Shown one piece after another: positions 1 to 12,841 of a DNA stretch of 64,000 nucleotides. The stretch is from Protula sp. h YS-2021 (taxonomy: Eukaryota > Annelida > Polychaeta > Sabellida > Serpulidae). Below the pieces are notes generated by a model. It was not told the DNA's origin, made no database searches, and saw nothing but the letters and a program-made list of their open reading frames with translations. The stretch spans positions 6,320,095-6,384,094 of the forward strand of contig OX457028.1 in NCBI GenBank assembly GCA_949752745.1, in the 5' to 3' direction. A program made the position numbers and the translations under genes. Every line of letters begins with the position of its first letter. Position 1 is the first letter of the stretch.

Positions 1-1223
1 TATATATATATATATATATTATGTCCTGAGATATATTTTTTTAAATGTTTTTTTTTATTTCATATATATATTTTTCTGTATTTTACAATTTACACTTATT
101 ATTTTAAATTGCGTATTTATTAGTAATGCAACACCTTTTCATCACGATGAAAACATGTGCCAATGTCCTTTCATCATAATGAAAGGGATGAAAGGATGTA
201 TTGATGTTGTTTCATCGCAATTGCAATTTGATAAAACTATTAGCAATAGCACAATTAATGACTGTGAGATCACACAAATAACACAATTACAGAACTCAAA
301 TGCAATCAAAACCTCTCTGTCAAAACAATTAACGGAGATTCAATCTGCAGATTAGCGAAACACCCACACCCCGACTCAAGAGCCGGAGATGTATTCAATA
401 GAAAGTGAAAGTGATTCTGGATATCTGCTCGCTGCTCTGTTATCCCCAAAATAACTTGATTTTTTAAAATTTAATTTCACAGAGATACTGAAACATTATT
501 ATAATAATAAAAAATGGGGGGGGGGGGGGTCTGTTCCTACCACTGCAAAAAAGGGGGGGTCTGTTCCGGGGGGGTCCGTTCCGGGGGGGTCTGTTCCGTT
601 TACCGAATAAAGCACACAGGGTTTATGTCATGCAACAGTGTGGTTGCTGGAACATGCATGAGACTTGTGCAAATGCTACTGCAAGCCGTGCGAGTTGTAT
701 TTGTTGATAAAAATGAATGTTTTTTACTTCACGTTTTGTTCATGAAAATGAAAACAAAGGCGAAAACAAAAAGCGAGGTGCACACCTTCAGATCAGTTCT
801 ATGTATGTGCCATTTTAGACAGTCCTACGGCCAGTATGGCCAGAGCATAGTAAAGACAAAATCACGGATCAGTGAAGAGAAAAAAAGATCCGTTAAGTTG
901 ACCCTGCACAACTTCAGTATACTCTTTGCAAGTCTTTGGCTTGCAAAGGGTTAATACTACGATCATGCTTTCTAAGCATATGCCAAACCTGTTTGAAACA
1001 TAACCTCACATAGATTCTATAAAAATATCGCGTGATTGTACAGCCACTACTTGGAGAAACAAAATATCAAATACGCTCAGATGGGCCTTTTTAAGCCTCA
1101 GGCCTAACTCCTGACACAAAAGGTTACCATAGCAACGATGAAACATGTGTAGATATATAGAGAGTAGGTATGTAACATATGAATACAGAGAGTAGATATA
1201 TATACACCTATGGGGTACATACA
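1..1223. other. Gene-free stretch
   Basis: The window opens in a TA dinucleotide tract (1-20). The only structured sequence after that is the G-rich repeat at 516-600. Short open frames here lack splice-site context and codon bias, and I recognise no protein family in them. Confidence 0.5.
516..600 (+). repeat. G-rich short tandem repeat
   Basis: About four copies of a 15-bp unit, a run of seven or more G followed by TCTGTTCC. The closely spaced G runs could form a G-quadruplex on the plus strand. Confidence 0.6.
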
Positions 1224-1768
1224 ATTTGACCAACCGCAATTTTACCAACAAAAATTAGACCAACTGCAATTTGAACAACCTGTTAATGGAAAAACCAACT
1301 TTCAGTTTTAGATATACATAGCCTTATAAATCTATAAGTTCGAGGTTTCATAAGAAAAAGAAGTGCTCATTCGCATCGAGAAGATGTTGTGCCAATGCCC
1401 TCTCTGTCATTTAGTGTCATGAGGTTGAGTTCCACGTGCCCCGTTAATCTCTGTGATCAGGCGTTTTACAAGGCGTTACACAAACAAACCCAGACCTGGT
1501 GGAAGCTTTAGTGCCATCTCAGGTACGTGTTTCATGTGAAGTTTTGAGAGGATATGAGATTACTACCATCCCGGTAGTTTTGGACAGCACTTTTCCTTGC
1601 AGTGTTATAACTATTTAATTGTTGCTTTTGTCGGAACATTTGTGATTGCTAATGTTTTACTGATAAGTGGTGCGAAAAACAACAAATTATGAAGTTGGTC
1701 AAATGTCCGTTTTTTCATTAAGAGGTTGGTGAAATTTCGGTGGTCGAATTTCGGTTGGTCAAATATCC
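1224..1768. mobile_element. Foldback/MITE-like element 1
   Basis: The left arm (about 1224-1300, starting TTTGACCAACCG) is an imperfect reverse complement of the right arm (about 1690-1768, ending CGGTTGGTCAAATAT). The arms are themselves short tandem repeats of roughly 15-16 bp around a GACCAAC core, as in foldback transposons. No coding capacity is seen between the arms, so this would be non-autonomous. Exact ends and target duplication were not resolved. Confidence 0.5.
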
Positions 1769-2009
1769 TACACCCATACGCCTATATTCAGACGGAAAAT
1801 TATGGTTTTTGGTTGTCCCGAACTTTTTGAAAGTGTTGAACGGTCTCCGCGCTCTCCGCCATAAGCACGCCTCAGTCCACTACCCCACTATTCCGAACCT
1901 CAAGACAAACAGTCTCTGCCGTCTCCGTCTTGATCATGGATCCTCCTCTTGGCTTTATGTAATAAATTTAAATTTAATCTGATAATCCGTGAGCTTCTCA
2001 CCGCGATTT

Positions 2010-2195
2010 CGAATAATAAGACATGAGTATTTATGGAGATTTCATGAGTTGCATTAATAAGGCATGCTGTTAATTTCATGGGAAATGTTGTGGATTCGCG
2101 AAAATTAGATTTTAATCTGCATTAATAAGACATGAGTATTTACGGAGATTTCACGAGTTGCATTAATAAGGCATTAACAAGACCTGAGTATTTAC
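2010..2195. repeat. Imperfect direct repeat
   Basis: A segment of roughly 50 bp (AATAAGACATGAGTATTTA, then a GGAGATTTCA..GAGTTGCATTAATAAGGCAT stretch with small changes) occurs about two and a half times. Confidence 0.5.
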
Positions 2196-2204
2196 TCGAG
2201 TTGC

Positions 2205-2300
2205 GAGTTATCCACTTTTTCAATTAGTTTCGAGTTGCCCAGCTGCGAGTTGTCCAGCTGCGAGTTGTCCAGTTGCGAGTTGTCTAGTTGCGAGTTGTCT
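2205..2300. repeat. 16-bp tandem repeat
   Basis: About five copies of a unit around GCGAGTTGTCCAGCT, next to the left end of the inverted-repeat element at 2309. Its period resembles the arms of the neighbouring foldback elements. Confidence 0.55.
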
Positions 2301-2308
2301 GGATTCCG

Positions 2309-2687
2309 GTGTAAGGAAACGTTTTGACCCTTAAAAAAATCGACCCCGGTCGATTTGTTTTAAAACAAACAGACCCCCCTGAAATGTTTTAACCCTCTTA
2401 ATTTTTGTTGATTTCTTTATTTCTTTCCACATATCGCCACCACTAACATACAGTCACCAAAAAATCTGTCCAAGCTCAATAATGGCATTTCAAAGGCTCA
2501 AAATAATAATTTTCTACATCAAGAGCTAGAACATGATTATTTGGAGGGGGTCATTTTATTACAGGGCAGGTCTGTATGTTATGGCGAGCTTTCCCAAAAC
2601 AAATCGACCGGGGGGTCTGTTTATTTTAAAACAAATCGACCGGGGGGGGGGGTCGATTTGTTTGTGGGTCAAAACGTTTCATTACAC
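2309..2687. mobile_element. MITE-like element with long inverted repeats
   Basis: The left arm (2309-2379, starting GTGTAAGGAAACGTTTTGA) is the reverse complement, with small changes, of the right arm (2610-2687, ending CAAAACGTTTCATTACAC). Both arms carry an AAATCGACC..GGTCGATTT palindrome and a C6/G6 run. The interior of about 230 bp has no open frame of note. Confidence 0.65.
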
Positions 2688-2782
2688 AGGTTGAAAACCG
2701 CGACAAAATAAAAAAAAATCACCCTTCAACTTTTTTTTCTTCCAAAATGGCTTTCTGTCGCAAATGGTTTGACCCGAATCCG

Positions 2783-3509
2783 GGACAGAAGGGCCCTGGA
2801 CAAAAGGGCCTTGGACATAAGGGCCTTTACCAAAACGGCCCTAAATGAAAAGTTGGACAAAAGGACCTTGAGAATATTTTTTTGGATATGGTTCTCAAAA
2901 TTATTTTTATTTTTTGTGTAATAAAATAACAACTCCAAAGACAAAGTTTATTGCTTTTTTGTCTGATTCAGACAAATTTTTGGCTGTCATTTATTACTTT
3001 GTCTTGTGCCCATTGCTGTTGTTCACAGTTCAAATAAAGACCTCAAATTCAGAACTCATATATCGGCAAGACACTGACACGCCCACATCACCAGACTTAG
3101 CGCGTGAGTTTAAACAGCACAGTGCAGAGGAACGACACAATGGACAGAGATTATTTTTTGTGGCACAATGACTCCGAAATCTGGCATCTAAAGGCAGTGA
3201 TGGGAAGTAATTGAAAGAGTCTTTACAATGAGTAAAACATCAAAGCAGTGATTGGTACAAACAAGGATTAATATGTGGTACAGTGCTTCGGAAATTTCAA
3301 GATGGTGATGGGGAGTAATTGAAACAAAACATCAAGGCAGTTGTCTTTAAAAACACAATGAAGCCTGTTTTTTTTTTTTTTTTTTTATTGCATATTTTAT
3401 TAAATAATTAAAACTAAAAATCCTAGAAAAAAATTCTCAAGGCCCTTTTGTCCAACTTTTCATTTAGGGCCGTTTTGGGAAAGGCCTTTTTGAGAAAGGC
3501 CCTTCTGTC
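2783..3509. mobile_element. Foldback element with GGACAAAAGGGCC arms
   Basis: The left arm (2783-2880) consists of about 16-bp repeats around GGACAAAAGGGCCTT. It reappears inverted at 3431-3509, including the shared stretch AACTTTTCATTTAGGGCC. The 550-bp interior has no recognisable transposase. Confidence 0.65.
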
Positions 3510-5446
3510 TTGATACTGTTTTGACCCAGACACAGGTATGGAGGTGACAAAATTTAAAAGGGCAAAAGTCGTTCAGCAGAAGACAGAGAGGAGGGTATTA
3601 AAACATTAAAGCTAATGACAGAGACATGATTTTGGATTGGCTCAGTGAGGTGTGCCTGTTAAAATGTAGTTTTTATCAAACATTTCTTGTCATCAGGGGT
3701 TTTAAAAAAGGCATGTCTCTTGTATAACTGTGCGATCTTAAAAAAAAAAAACTAACATACAAGTAAAAAACTCTTTGTGGCAAGTCTCCACCTGGAAAAT
3801 GAAGAGAAATATCTAATTGAAGAAATAAACGAGAAATTCTGAATGGGTTTGGGGCGGGGACATGCGAATCCATAACCTTCAAAACCACTCCTTAACGTGG
3901 AGTTCTAATTTTGAAGAAGAAGAAAAATTACCCCCTTTTTTTGATGGGAAGTGCGGAGTACTGAAGAGAAAATTACCCCCAGTTATTTTAACGAAATTGG
4001 CACTCCGCGCTGACCGCGTCTGGACGCCGAATTATCCGCGTGTTTTGGACACATATGATACCAAGGGGGAAGGGATGCTCTCCACATAAACAGTTGGTGC
4101 TTTATAAAAGGGGGGTATGTCTATTATAACTCATTTGGAGAATTATCGCTCCTCCGGATGGTTTCATTCATCAAGCTGACGTCACGGGTTGTGTATTTGT
4201 AATTTGCCATTTTTTGCAATTTACCAGGAATAATTTATAAGCCATGCGCCAGTCACTTGGTTATCTGATCTCTTATCGTGCATACTGCTCTCTTATCGTG
4301 CGTTTTTTATTTGAAAGACTATTAAATTATTCTAAGCGACTGCAAAAGCGGTGAGCTGTTTTGTAATGGTGTGTGCGTGTAATTCAACGAAACCACTTAC
4401 TTTTATTTAAAACCCTTTTTTATCACTGTTCATTTACTGATGAAAATGTTTGTGATTTTCTTTTTTACCCTGATGACTTTACAATCTGCCAAGTCGGCAC
4501 GCGAACGCTTTCACAGTCAAGTGAGATTTGTTTAAAATGGTAGAAGTACTCATCATAAAATCCCTCACAATGGCTTCCCATTTCAAAAAATTAAAAGTTA
4601 ATGACGTAAATAATACTTTAACTGCTTCACTGGTTCACAACTGGTAGAATATTTGAGCAAAAAATAAATAAAAGGTATGCAATTGAAAATCTGTTGTTTA
4701 TTGATTTAATTTTCAACCCTCTATGTCTGCTTGTACGGAAACTAATTAAGCGTCGCCATGGTTTCATTGCTTTGAATAAAGAAGTGCTGTAATAGGAACA
4801 CTTCACTCTATATGTACAGATGTTTTTGTTTTTTTTGTTTGTTTTTTTTTTTTTTGGTTTTGCCTGAAGCTAGATGCCTGTATGCTGAAGGCAAAAAAAG
4901 GAAAAACATCAATAAAATCTAAAAAAAATATAAAAAAAATAACATTGAAATAAAATATAAAAAAATATAAAAAAAATAACATTCTATACATATAGATTGG
5001 TGTATTACTTTTATTATATGAATCGCTTCAGAGATATTTTCATCTTAATTTGTTTGGTTAATAACAAACTATTTATTCCCTTCGTATGCTTAGTTGGGGC
5101 GACGCGGCATGAATTACGTCACTGGTGGTGGATTTTCATTTGGCCCTGTTATTTTTGTACGTTTTAGAAATAACTACATTTATGGTCCAGTTAATAAATA
5201 TAAAAATTTTAACTTGTTTTGTCAGTTACTGACCTGGTTTTTGGTTCTTCTTCAATGTAAAAAAAGAGGAAAAACTGAGGTGTGGAAAACATGCTTAAAA
5301 GGGGGCGGGGTGCAATATGTGCCGAAAGTACTGTGCCCCTGATTTTTTTCTATCATTCAATTGCATATATGCACGCTTGGCACACAATAAAAATTCATTT
5401 TCCGTGGGCGGATTCTAAATCAAATTAAAAATGACAATTCAGCTTG
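3510..5446. other. Gene-free AT-rich stretch
   Basis: No exon with both splice sites and no recognisable domain was found on either strand. It contains A/T-rich low complexity (for example 4818-4980). The left part may include transcript end or downstream flank of CFAP299. Confidence 0.4.
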
Positions 5447-5452
5447 TTTATT
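5447..5452 (-). promoter_or_regulatory. Candidate CFAP299 poly(A) signal
   Basis: AATAAA on the minus strand, about 400 nt past the CFAP299 stop codon. The position is plausible, but the hexamer is common in AT-rich DNA. Confidence 0.3.
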
Positions 5453-5709
5453 TAATAAAACACAAAGAATTTCTCTCATTTTTATATTCTCTCCAATCTT
5501 AAAAGCCACAGTAGTTGCCTTCTGTGTCAAAATGTAAGCTGTAAGTGATTACACATCGGGGCGGGGGGTGTGGGAGGGGGAGGGGGGGTAGGCTGGTACA
5601 CAATTTTAAAAACCTCGGGGCGGGGCATCGAACACATACCAACCACATCGAATTAAACCCTTATAGGGAAAACAAAAACAACCGTTTATGTAATTAAAAC
5701 TTGATTAGT

Positions 5710-5878
5710 CGATCATACAGTCTTTACGTTTTCCAGCGCGTTATGGTGTACATGATCATACAGTTTTTACATTTTGCGCCGCGGTGTGGGGTATACGATC
5801 ATACAGTCTTTACGTTTTCCGCCGCGGTATAGGGTACACGATCACACAGTCTTTACGTTTTCCGCCGCGTTATGTGGT
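5710..5878 (-). repeat. 43-44 bp tandem repeat derived from the CFAP299 CDS end
   Basis: Four copies of CTTTACGTTTTCCGCCGCG-type sequence (near 5722, 5766, 5809 and 5852). The rightmost copy contains the last codons and stop of CFAP299; the other three lie in its 3' flank/UTR and have diverged slightly. Confidence 0.75.
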
Positions 5879-8800
5879 CGTAGATAACAATTTGTATATA
5901 TCTGGGTGAGTCGACCACGGTGCGCGTTGAGTTGTCTCCCGGATTCGCTGCCTGTCCAAAAAAAAAAAACAACACACAGAATTACACCGAATAATATACT
6001 CTTCAAATTCAAAAGAAACAGAATAAGTGTGTCCTCTACAATCCAGCGCCTTTGTTTAACCAACAGTTAATTAAAACTCATATAGAATAAACTGAATTTC
6101 AATTTTAAATCTGCTGCCTTGAAGCAAAAAAAAAAAATATATTCAGAAGTCCCCGTAACCAAATATGAAAATGAGAACAACATGTATTAGAATAAAACAG
6201 CATGCAAAGGTCCAAAGCTCTTTCTCATCTTACCTTTGGATCAACGTTTAGTATTTTTCTATCCCGTTTATTTTTGAAAAGTAGTCCGGAAGCATTCTCC
6301 GCAATGACCTGGTAGTTAGGCGTCGGGTTGGAAGTGGACGTTTGTGTCTCCCAATTAAAAAAACTGTGAAAAAGAGATAAAATTGCCATCACTCCCATGT
6401 ATGTGAACTCCCCTCTATTTCAGGTGATTCAACTTTACAGGAGGTCTGTACTGCAACACTTACATAAGGCTGGGTCATTGCAGAGCATATTTAAATCTGA
6501 ACCAGAACAGTTTCAGCTCAAATATAAAGGTATATTTCTTCACAGCAAACGGAGCTGCACTGCTCTGTTGTTCATATGTTTTTCTTAAACTTGTGTCCTT
6601 GAACTAAATATCATAGAATATACATAAAATTAAGCAAGCTGTAGAGAGTAGGCACTGAAACGTATCATCCTAACTCGAACCTGAGATCCGAGGGCCTGGG
6701 AAGGAGGCGTTTTTTGCCTGAAAAGTAGGGCTCGAACTCCTCTGTCTTCAGCCTATGAGCGTAGTCTACATAGCCAGAGATCTCCTGCCCGCGTGCATTC
6801 TTGTCGCGTATGAATAAGATAGACTGCAATGAAAAGTAATGCCGGTAATAGAAAAATACTTTTCGTTGCCCAACAGCTGACCTCTACGGCGAATCGATCT
6901 GTTAACGTAACGACTTTTTACTCTGTAGGCCAGTCGAGCATTCTGCGAAAATGATGCTCACTGAACAGTGGAACTACTTTTTGAATAAATAAATCCGTCC
7001 GTTCTGTGTTTATACATAACCGATCCCCCAGAGGTCAGCTCTTCTATAACAAGGAAAATGCTCTAAGAATGTCAAAGTACCATTTTAAGAGAGGATAACC
7101 TAGTGAACATTGACGCAAAATTTAAAGGCGATCCGATGAAAATTGCAGAAGTATTTTGAAAATTGGCGACCAAAAAATTACAAATTACCACCATTTGGCA
7201 ATTTTTTAGCGGATCGCCAAAAAGTTTATTTTTCAAGAGAAAACCATCTCGGGAACAATCGTACAGATTGGAAGGGGAATCCGATCCGTGGAAGAAGCAT
7301 TTTCAAAATTGGCCACCATTAAATTAAAAAATACTCATATTTGACCAATTTTTGGCAAATGGCCAAAAAAGTAACTATTCAAGAGAGGACCGCCAAGTGA
7401 ATATGTATGCAAAATTTTAAAGTAATCCGATCATAATGGTGGGAGAAGAAGCATTTTACAATTGGCGATCAAAACATTTTAAAATGCCCCCCCTCCCCCT
7501 CATTTAGACAATTTTGATGGATCGCCAAAAAACAAAAAAAAAACAAGTAAGTATTTGTGAAACACACGCAGGCCCCAACCGCCCCCCAAATTCATAGGGG
7601 TATAAAGCGATGACTGACAGACGGACGGACAGACACCCCAAACCTATAGGCCAGAGTCCGAAGGGTTGGGGCCTAATTATGGCGCACAGGTTTTATGGTC
7701 AGATAACAATTTTTTACTGAGAAAAATATGTGTGTTTTTGAGATCAGGATACCGAATCCCTCATTATCGCCGACAACAAAAACAAATCCACAGCTGCAAA
7801 ATCACGCTTTACTCTGGTTTGGGAGTTTCGCTGAGGTCGAAAATAATGCGTCAGGGTACTTCTCAGTGTGCTTTTAAAGAACAAGTGGATTTTTGGCCAA
7901 TTTGGCCAAGATCACGTGACCGAATTCGGCCAAAATATCTTTCAAATGAGCCAAACATCAAGTCTCTAGGCCTCTGCGTTCTCGAGATATCGCCTGTAGA
8001 AACACAAGTCGATTTTTGCGTTTTTTGGACAAGATCACGTGACCGAATTCGGCCAAAATGGCCAAAAGGCACATCTACAACACGAGATCTTTCAAATGAG
8101 CCTAACATCAAGTCTCTAGGCCTCTGCGTTCTCGAGATATCGCCTGTACAAACACAAGTCGATTTTTTGCGTTTTTTGCCCATTTGGCCAAGATCACGTG
8201 ATCGAATTTGGCCAAAATGGCCAAAAGGCACATCTACAAGTCGAGACGTTTCAAATGAGCCCAACATAAAGTCTCTAGGCCTCTGCGTTCTCGAGATATC
8301 GCCTGTACAAACACAAGTCGATTTTTTGCGTTTTTGGCCAATTTGGCCAAGATCACGTGATCGAATTTGGCCAAAATGGCCAAAAGGCACATCTACAAGT
8401 CGAGACCTTTCAAATGAGCCCAACATCAAGTCTCTAGGCCTCTACTTTCTCGAGATCTCGCTTGTACAAAAAAGCGATGACGGACAGACAGACAGACTGA
8501 CGGACAGACACCCCAAGTCTATAGACCCCCAATCCTGTAGGGTTGGGGCCTAAAAAAAAAAAACAATTTTCCAAGACAGGCCAACCCAGCGAACATTTGT
8601 AAAAAACTGGAAAGGAATCTAATCAAAGCTGAGGGAGAAGAAGCATTTACGTAAAAGTTTACACACGCACATATAAACGATGGATGCCGCCCCGCCACCC
8701 CCCCCCCCCCCCACCCTCCTGCTCGCCAACCAATGTGGTGAGAAGACCAGCTCGACGAAGTCGGTCGGTCTAAGAACATTGTCGCTTGGCAGTTATTGGG

Positions 8801-11153
8801 TAAGGAAGGAAAATTATGCCCGAGGTATATGTTTTGGTGCCCCCATTAAATGCGCCAAAGTTGCTGGGTCGACACAAGGACTTGAAAAACAATTAGCAAA
8901 TGCTGACTTATTTCTGAGTCATCAAAAAGTATTGTTGACCAGTAAGGAAAAAGTTGACCTTAATGCTGACCGAAAGTAGGTCAATATGTGCTTTGTTACC
9001 TGACTTAACTGTGTGTTTTTGCACACAGATAACTGCAATATCTATCGGCATTTACGTTTCGGTCAACATCTGAAAATTATTGACTTCGAGATCGACCAAT
9101 CAGATGGTAACATTGACCCAAATCAATGGTAACATAAGCACTTACCGTCATTTTGCCTGACCTATTCGCCTCTTCCCTTTGAGCTAGGGCCTTGAGAAAA
9201 GGATCTTTCAGATCTTTACCGGAACTGGCTAATGTTCTGTGGATAACATACATTCACAGATCTCTTGTTACCACTATGTTACCTAAGTCACAATACCCTT
9301 TGAAAACATTCCTTTCTGTTGACCACAAACTCAGTCAACATATTTTCTTTAATATGATTTATAACAAAAGCGAGTTGGAAAATAAAAGTCCTTGATTTAT
9401 TAAAACCAAATATGTGTTTCTTAAAATGAACATTAAAAATAACAATATTTTGAACTTTGTTGACAGCCTTCAATAAATAATTGATACAATAATAACCAAA
9501 AATTAATGAGTTAAAGCTACTTCTTAAAACTAATATACACCGTGTTTATTTCTACACTGTAGTAAGACTCAGAGAACAGGCGGTTGAAAAGATCTGTTAA
9601 AATTCCTTGCAAAACCGCCATTTTGTTGGCAAAATTAATGCGCTTAATGGGCAATACTGGGTTCTACTAGAATGGAAACAGGCAAGTATATATATTAAAG
9701 AAGTGATTCCAACAAAAACCAGGGTACATAGATACAGTATTCGTACAATAACGAGTCAAAAAACCTAAATGATGCAATTTCACCAACCCGGCTTGTTTTC
9801 ATTAACTTTCTTCATTTATTCTTTTGTTTTATTTATTTTTTTTTTTGCGGGGGGGGGGGGGGAGGGGGTACTATTTGCAAACGCCACATCACCCAGAATC
9901 ACAGAAGATAGGGCCCCAAACCACATTCTGTCAGCCTATGCCAAGATTCACTCAAAAGTACCAATATTTTTTCCGTAGTCATTTTTCAGTACCTATTTTT
10001 CAAGTACTCATTTTTCAGTACTCATAAGTAAGACATCTAGCTGGGGAAGACGACGCCGCTAGACCTGCTGTGACAGCTAAATAATACAAACTTTTGTTGG
10101 CTTCTCTTGGACAGCCTGCTCGCCTCCGCAGCTTGCTTCCTCGCTTCAAACTCTTCACGTTTCAATACCTCACCGCTGCCACGGTAGCCGAGCTCGACCA
10201 ACTGGCGTGCCAGCTCCTCATCCTGTTCAACAAGTCATGACGTGCGCACTGAATGTTGTTGATGCATTCGGAACAAAGAGCAAAAAGTGACAGTAGACCT
10301 AAATCACGCAGACATAAGCATTCGATATCTTAGAAGCTTCGCCTTTGGCACTCGCGAAGGTCTCAGGATGGTGGACAGGGGAACGATTTTCACTCCAGTA
10401 GTTTCATCTAAGCGAATACGTTGGATCAGATCAACTATCACGTCATTCGAAACGAATGCCCATTGTATCTTTCGTTAAACCCGTTTGAGAAAAAAAACAC
10501 ATCTTAAGAATGAAAAGATGACTGACACAATTTACTAAGAAACAGAATGATACAACTTAAAAATGAGAAGCACGATTTGACGAAAGCCAAATAGGTAAAC
10601 ACTTGGCCCAAATCAGCATTTTACATTTTGACCGTTATAACTTGAAATTCGATGAGTAACATTCAAAAACTACATCGAAAACTTTACGACAATTAATAAG
10701 TTATATATATAATATTTTATGTATAATGATGCATTAAAATGATGCACACAGAAATGTACGCTATTAAATTTAAAGTCTATTAATTTTTTATCGTGCCCAG
10801 CTGCACACAAGTTCAAGTAATCTCGAGCTGTATTGCATGCACACACATGCACTTATTTTTATCAATGCTAAAAATAAGACTTCGCCTTGCCAAGTGTTAA
10901 CGAAATGTCACAGACGACTGCTAGCCGGAGCCATGTGAAATTTGTAGAGGGAACATCCGAAACACTGCTGAATTTTGGTTACATGGATATCCGAAACACT
11001 GCTGAATTTTGGTTACATTGTAGAGGCCGGAACATGGGCGCCTAATGCTGGAACACAGAACCAGCCCAAGAACCTTTTAGCTGAAACAACATAAAGTGTT
11101 AAATTGTGCGAATTTGCACACCCCCCCCCCCCCCAAGAAAAAAAAAAAATACG

Positions 11154-11185
<32 letters not shown>

Positions 11186-12841
11186 TGAATAGAAGCATTT
11201 TCAGAAAAACACTTAAAAGGCCATTTATTCACAGTGCACAACCTGTTTCGTTAAACAATTTCGTTCAATTTGAAAGAACCGGACCAAACTAAAGGAGGAA
11301 AAACACTTCGGGAGAAAATCCAAAAAATAATAATAATAGTAATAAATAGTTTTTTCATAAAGCCAATTAGAAAACTATTAGAAAACAAATAAATCAAAAC
11401 TGCTGGGAGCTGGAAGGAGCTGAATGTCTTGTTGGTAGAAAAACTTGATGTTTTATTGCAGTCTACTCTTCTTCCCTACAAATCTGTGGTGAAAAGCTGC
11501 AGAGAGACGGGATATACGATTTCGAAAAACAGAAGAACAGATGAAGTTACGACCGTCTCATTGAGAAGAATGGAAGCACTGTCTCGTTCTAGGTTTTAGC
11601 AGCCACTCCTCGGAACTGGCACAATTTTGTGCATTTTATCCCGTAATCCCAGAGCGTGATTAGACGTAGCTCCAAGAAGCGGTGCGCTAAAATTTTCCAG
11701 GCACCGCTTCAAAGCCTCGCTATATAACGATAAGCAAGTCAACTGCACTCGCTTTGAGGCACCCCTATGGCTACTTTGTGCGAGATTCAACGACCCATAA
11801 TTTTCTATTGGCATTTGCTAAAGGCCCTCTAAGTACAATGGTAATCATATACAACTTCTGTGTTACGATTTCATTAAAAGAAAATAATACGGAAATAACC
11901 CCAAATCTCCCGCAATAATTGACATTTGTTTGTATACAGGGAGCATACTTTATTACGTGAAATAGCAACAATAATTTTTGCAATTATCCACCAAAAAACT
12001 TTTAAATTTATATTTCAAAAAGAACGTAAAAATAAAAGGTCAAATATTGTGGGTGTACAAAATAAATTTATACGTAATTCTGCATCTATAAACTTTTTAG
12101 TTTATATTTTACAAATAAACTACAATCCCTTTATTTAAATTTTCGATCCCTTAACTTTGGTCACGTGATATTTAAAGGCCAGAATGTAAACAAACATTTG
12201 ACAGGTGGGTGCGGAAGCTAATTTTTCTGCACTTTTATGAACAAATAAAAGATATACAGCTCACTAGAAACTGTGCCTGTTTGACAGAAAGGGCATATTG
12301 GGCATGAACTTTCTGCAGATATTTGAATAATAGGGGCTGGTATGCAGGATTCGTGCCTCAGAACATATGAAATTGACCCCTATTAGTGGAGCAATGAAAG
12401 GCTTCGTAGCTCTGACAGAGAGATATACGATGTTATACAAGTCAGAGCTACTCGAAGCTAGATTAGGCGTATCCAAATAAATATTGTAAAGGTGAGAATT
12501 TTCCTCCACAAAAAGGTTCAACTTAAAATTAAATTTCCGTTCAAAAATCCAGCCAAACTGCAGCGAACGAATGGTGTGGAACTGGATTAACCAGGACTCC
12601 AAAAAGAGAATCCTTACTGCTGGATCGAACAGAGAATAAAAGTGTCAAGTCGCTGGCTTGGAGCTATTTCTGTTTCTTAGGAACGTGCCAGAGAAAACAT
12701 TAAAAAATGACACGACTGCAACACCATTCATACCTCAAGATAGTATAAATCAAGGGATGTGATTTGTGAATCTAAGAAATCTTCATATGTGTTGAATTCT
12801 GTAACAATATTGTCACTCCCAGTTGTCGCTTCCTCCTCCAT
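5853..12841 (-). CDS. CFAP299: Cilia- and flagella-associated protein 299
   Basis: Complete gene in six coding exons, transcribed leftward: 12734-12841, 10092-10222, 9146-9236, 6681-6823, 6234-6363 and 5853-5951 (stop at 5853). Splice phases are 0, 2, 0, 2, 0 and all match. The total is 702 nt, or 233 residues, which as I recall is the human CFAP299/C4orf22 length. Recognised segments: YLDSQ-like [15 protein letters not shown] (22-36), [14 protein letters not shown] (from 38), EFEARK (about 60-65), [12 protein letters not shown] (about 86-97), [17 protein letters not shown] (about 122-138), [11 protein letters not shown] (about 145-155), NYQVIAEN and [12 protein letters not shown] (to 201), and [14 protein letters not shown] (220-233). 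The family (DUF4464 in my memory) is linked to motile cilia and sperm flagella; no catalytic motif is expected. The exon 2 donor is the weak GTTTGT. The start ATG (12839-12841) is the only one in frame. Introns contain the 159-bp array and other repeats. Confidence 0.95.
7605..8553. repeat. Dispersed repeat, two direct copies
   Basis: The segments at about 7605-7676 and 8463-8553 both run from a GACGGACAGACA-type tract to GGGTTGGGGCCTAA. Related sequence (GACGGACGGACGGAC) recurs at 63877-63901. Sequences from 7080 to 7560 and after 8560 share diverged blocks such as GGAGAAGAAGCATTTT, so the whole tract looks like one repeat family inside CFAP299 intron 3. Confidence 0.55.
7876..8460. repeat. 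159-bp tandem array in CFAP299 intron 3
   Basis: Four copies, anchored by GATCACGTGA at 7910, 8033, 8192 and 8351. The last two intervals are 159 bp; the first is shortened by 36 bp. Because 159 is a multiple of three, long open frames of 295 and 188 codons appear on opposite strands. Both are repeat artefacts with no domain similarity. Confidence 0.75.
10946..11022. repeat. 35-bp direct duplication
   Basis: Two near-identical copies beginning ATCCGAAACACTGCTGAAT, 35 bp apart, in CFAP299 intron 1. Confidence 0.65.

Noticed and set aside
6424..6529. Plus-strand exon-like frame with acceptor and donor
   Set aside because: It lies inside CFAP299 intron 4 on the opposite strand, shows no family and has AT-rich codons, so chance is more likely.
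6681..6823. tRNA/SINE-like A and B box motifs (GTTCGAGCCC)
   Set aside because: The region is CFAP299 exon 4 with matching splice sites and family sequence; the box matches are coincidental.
11596..11814. 72-codon minus frame in CFAP299 intron 1
   Set aside because: CFAP299 exons 1 and 2 join in phase without it and it matches no part of the family.
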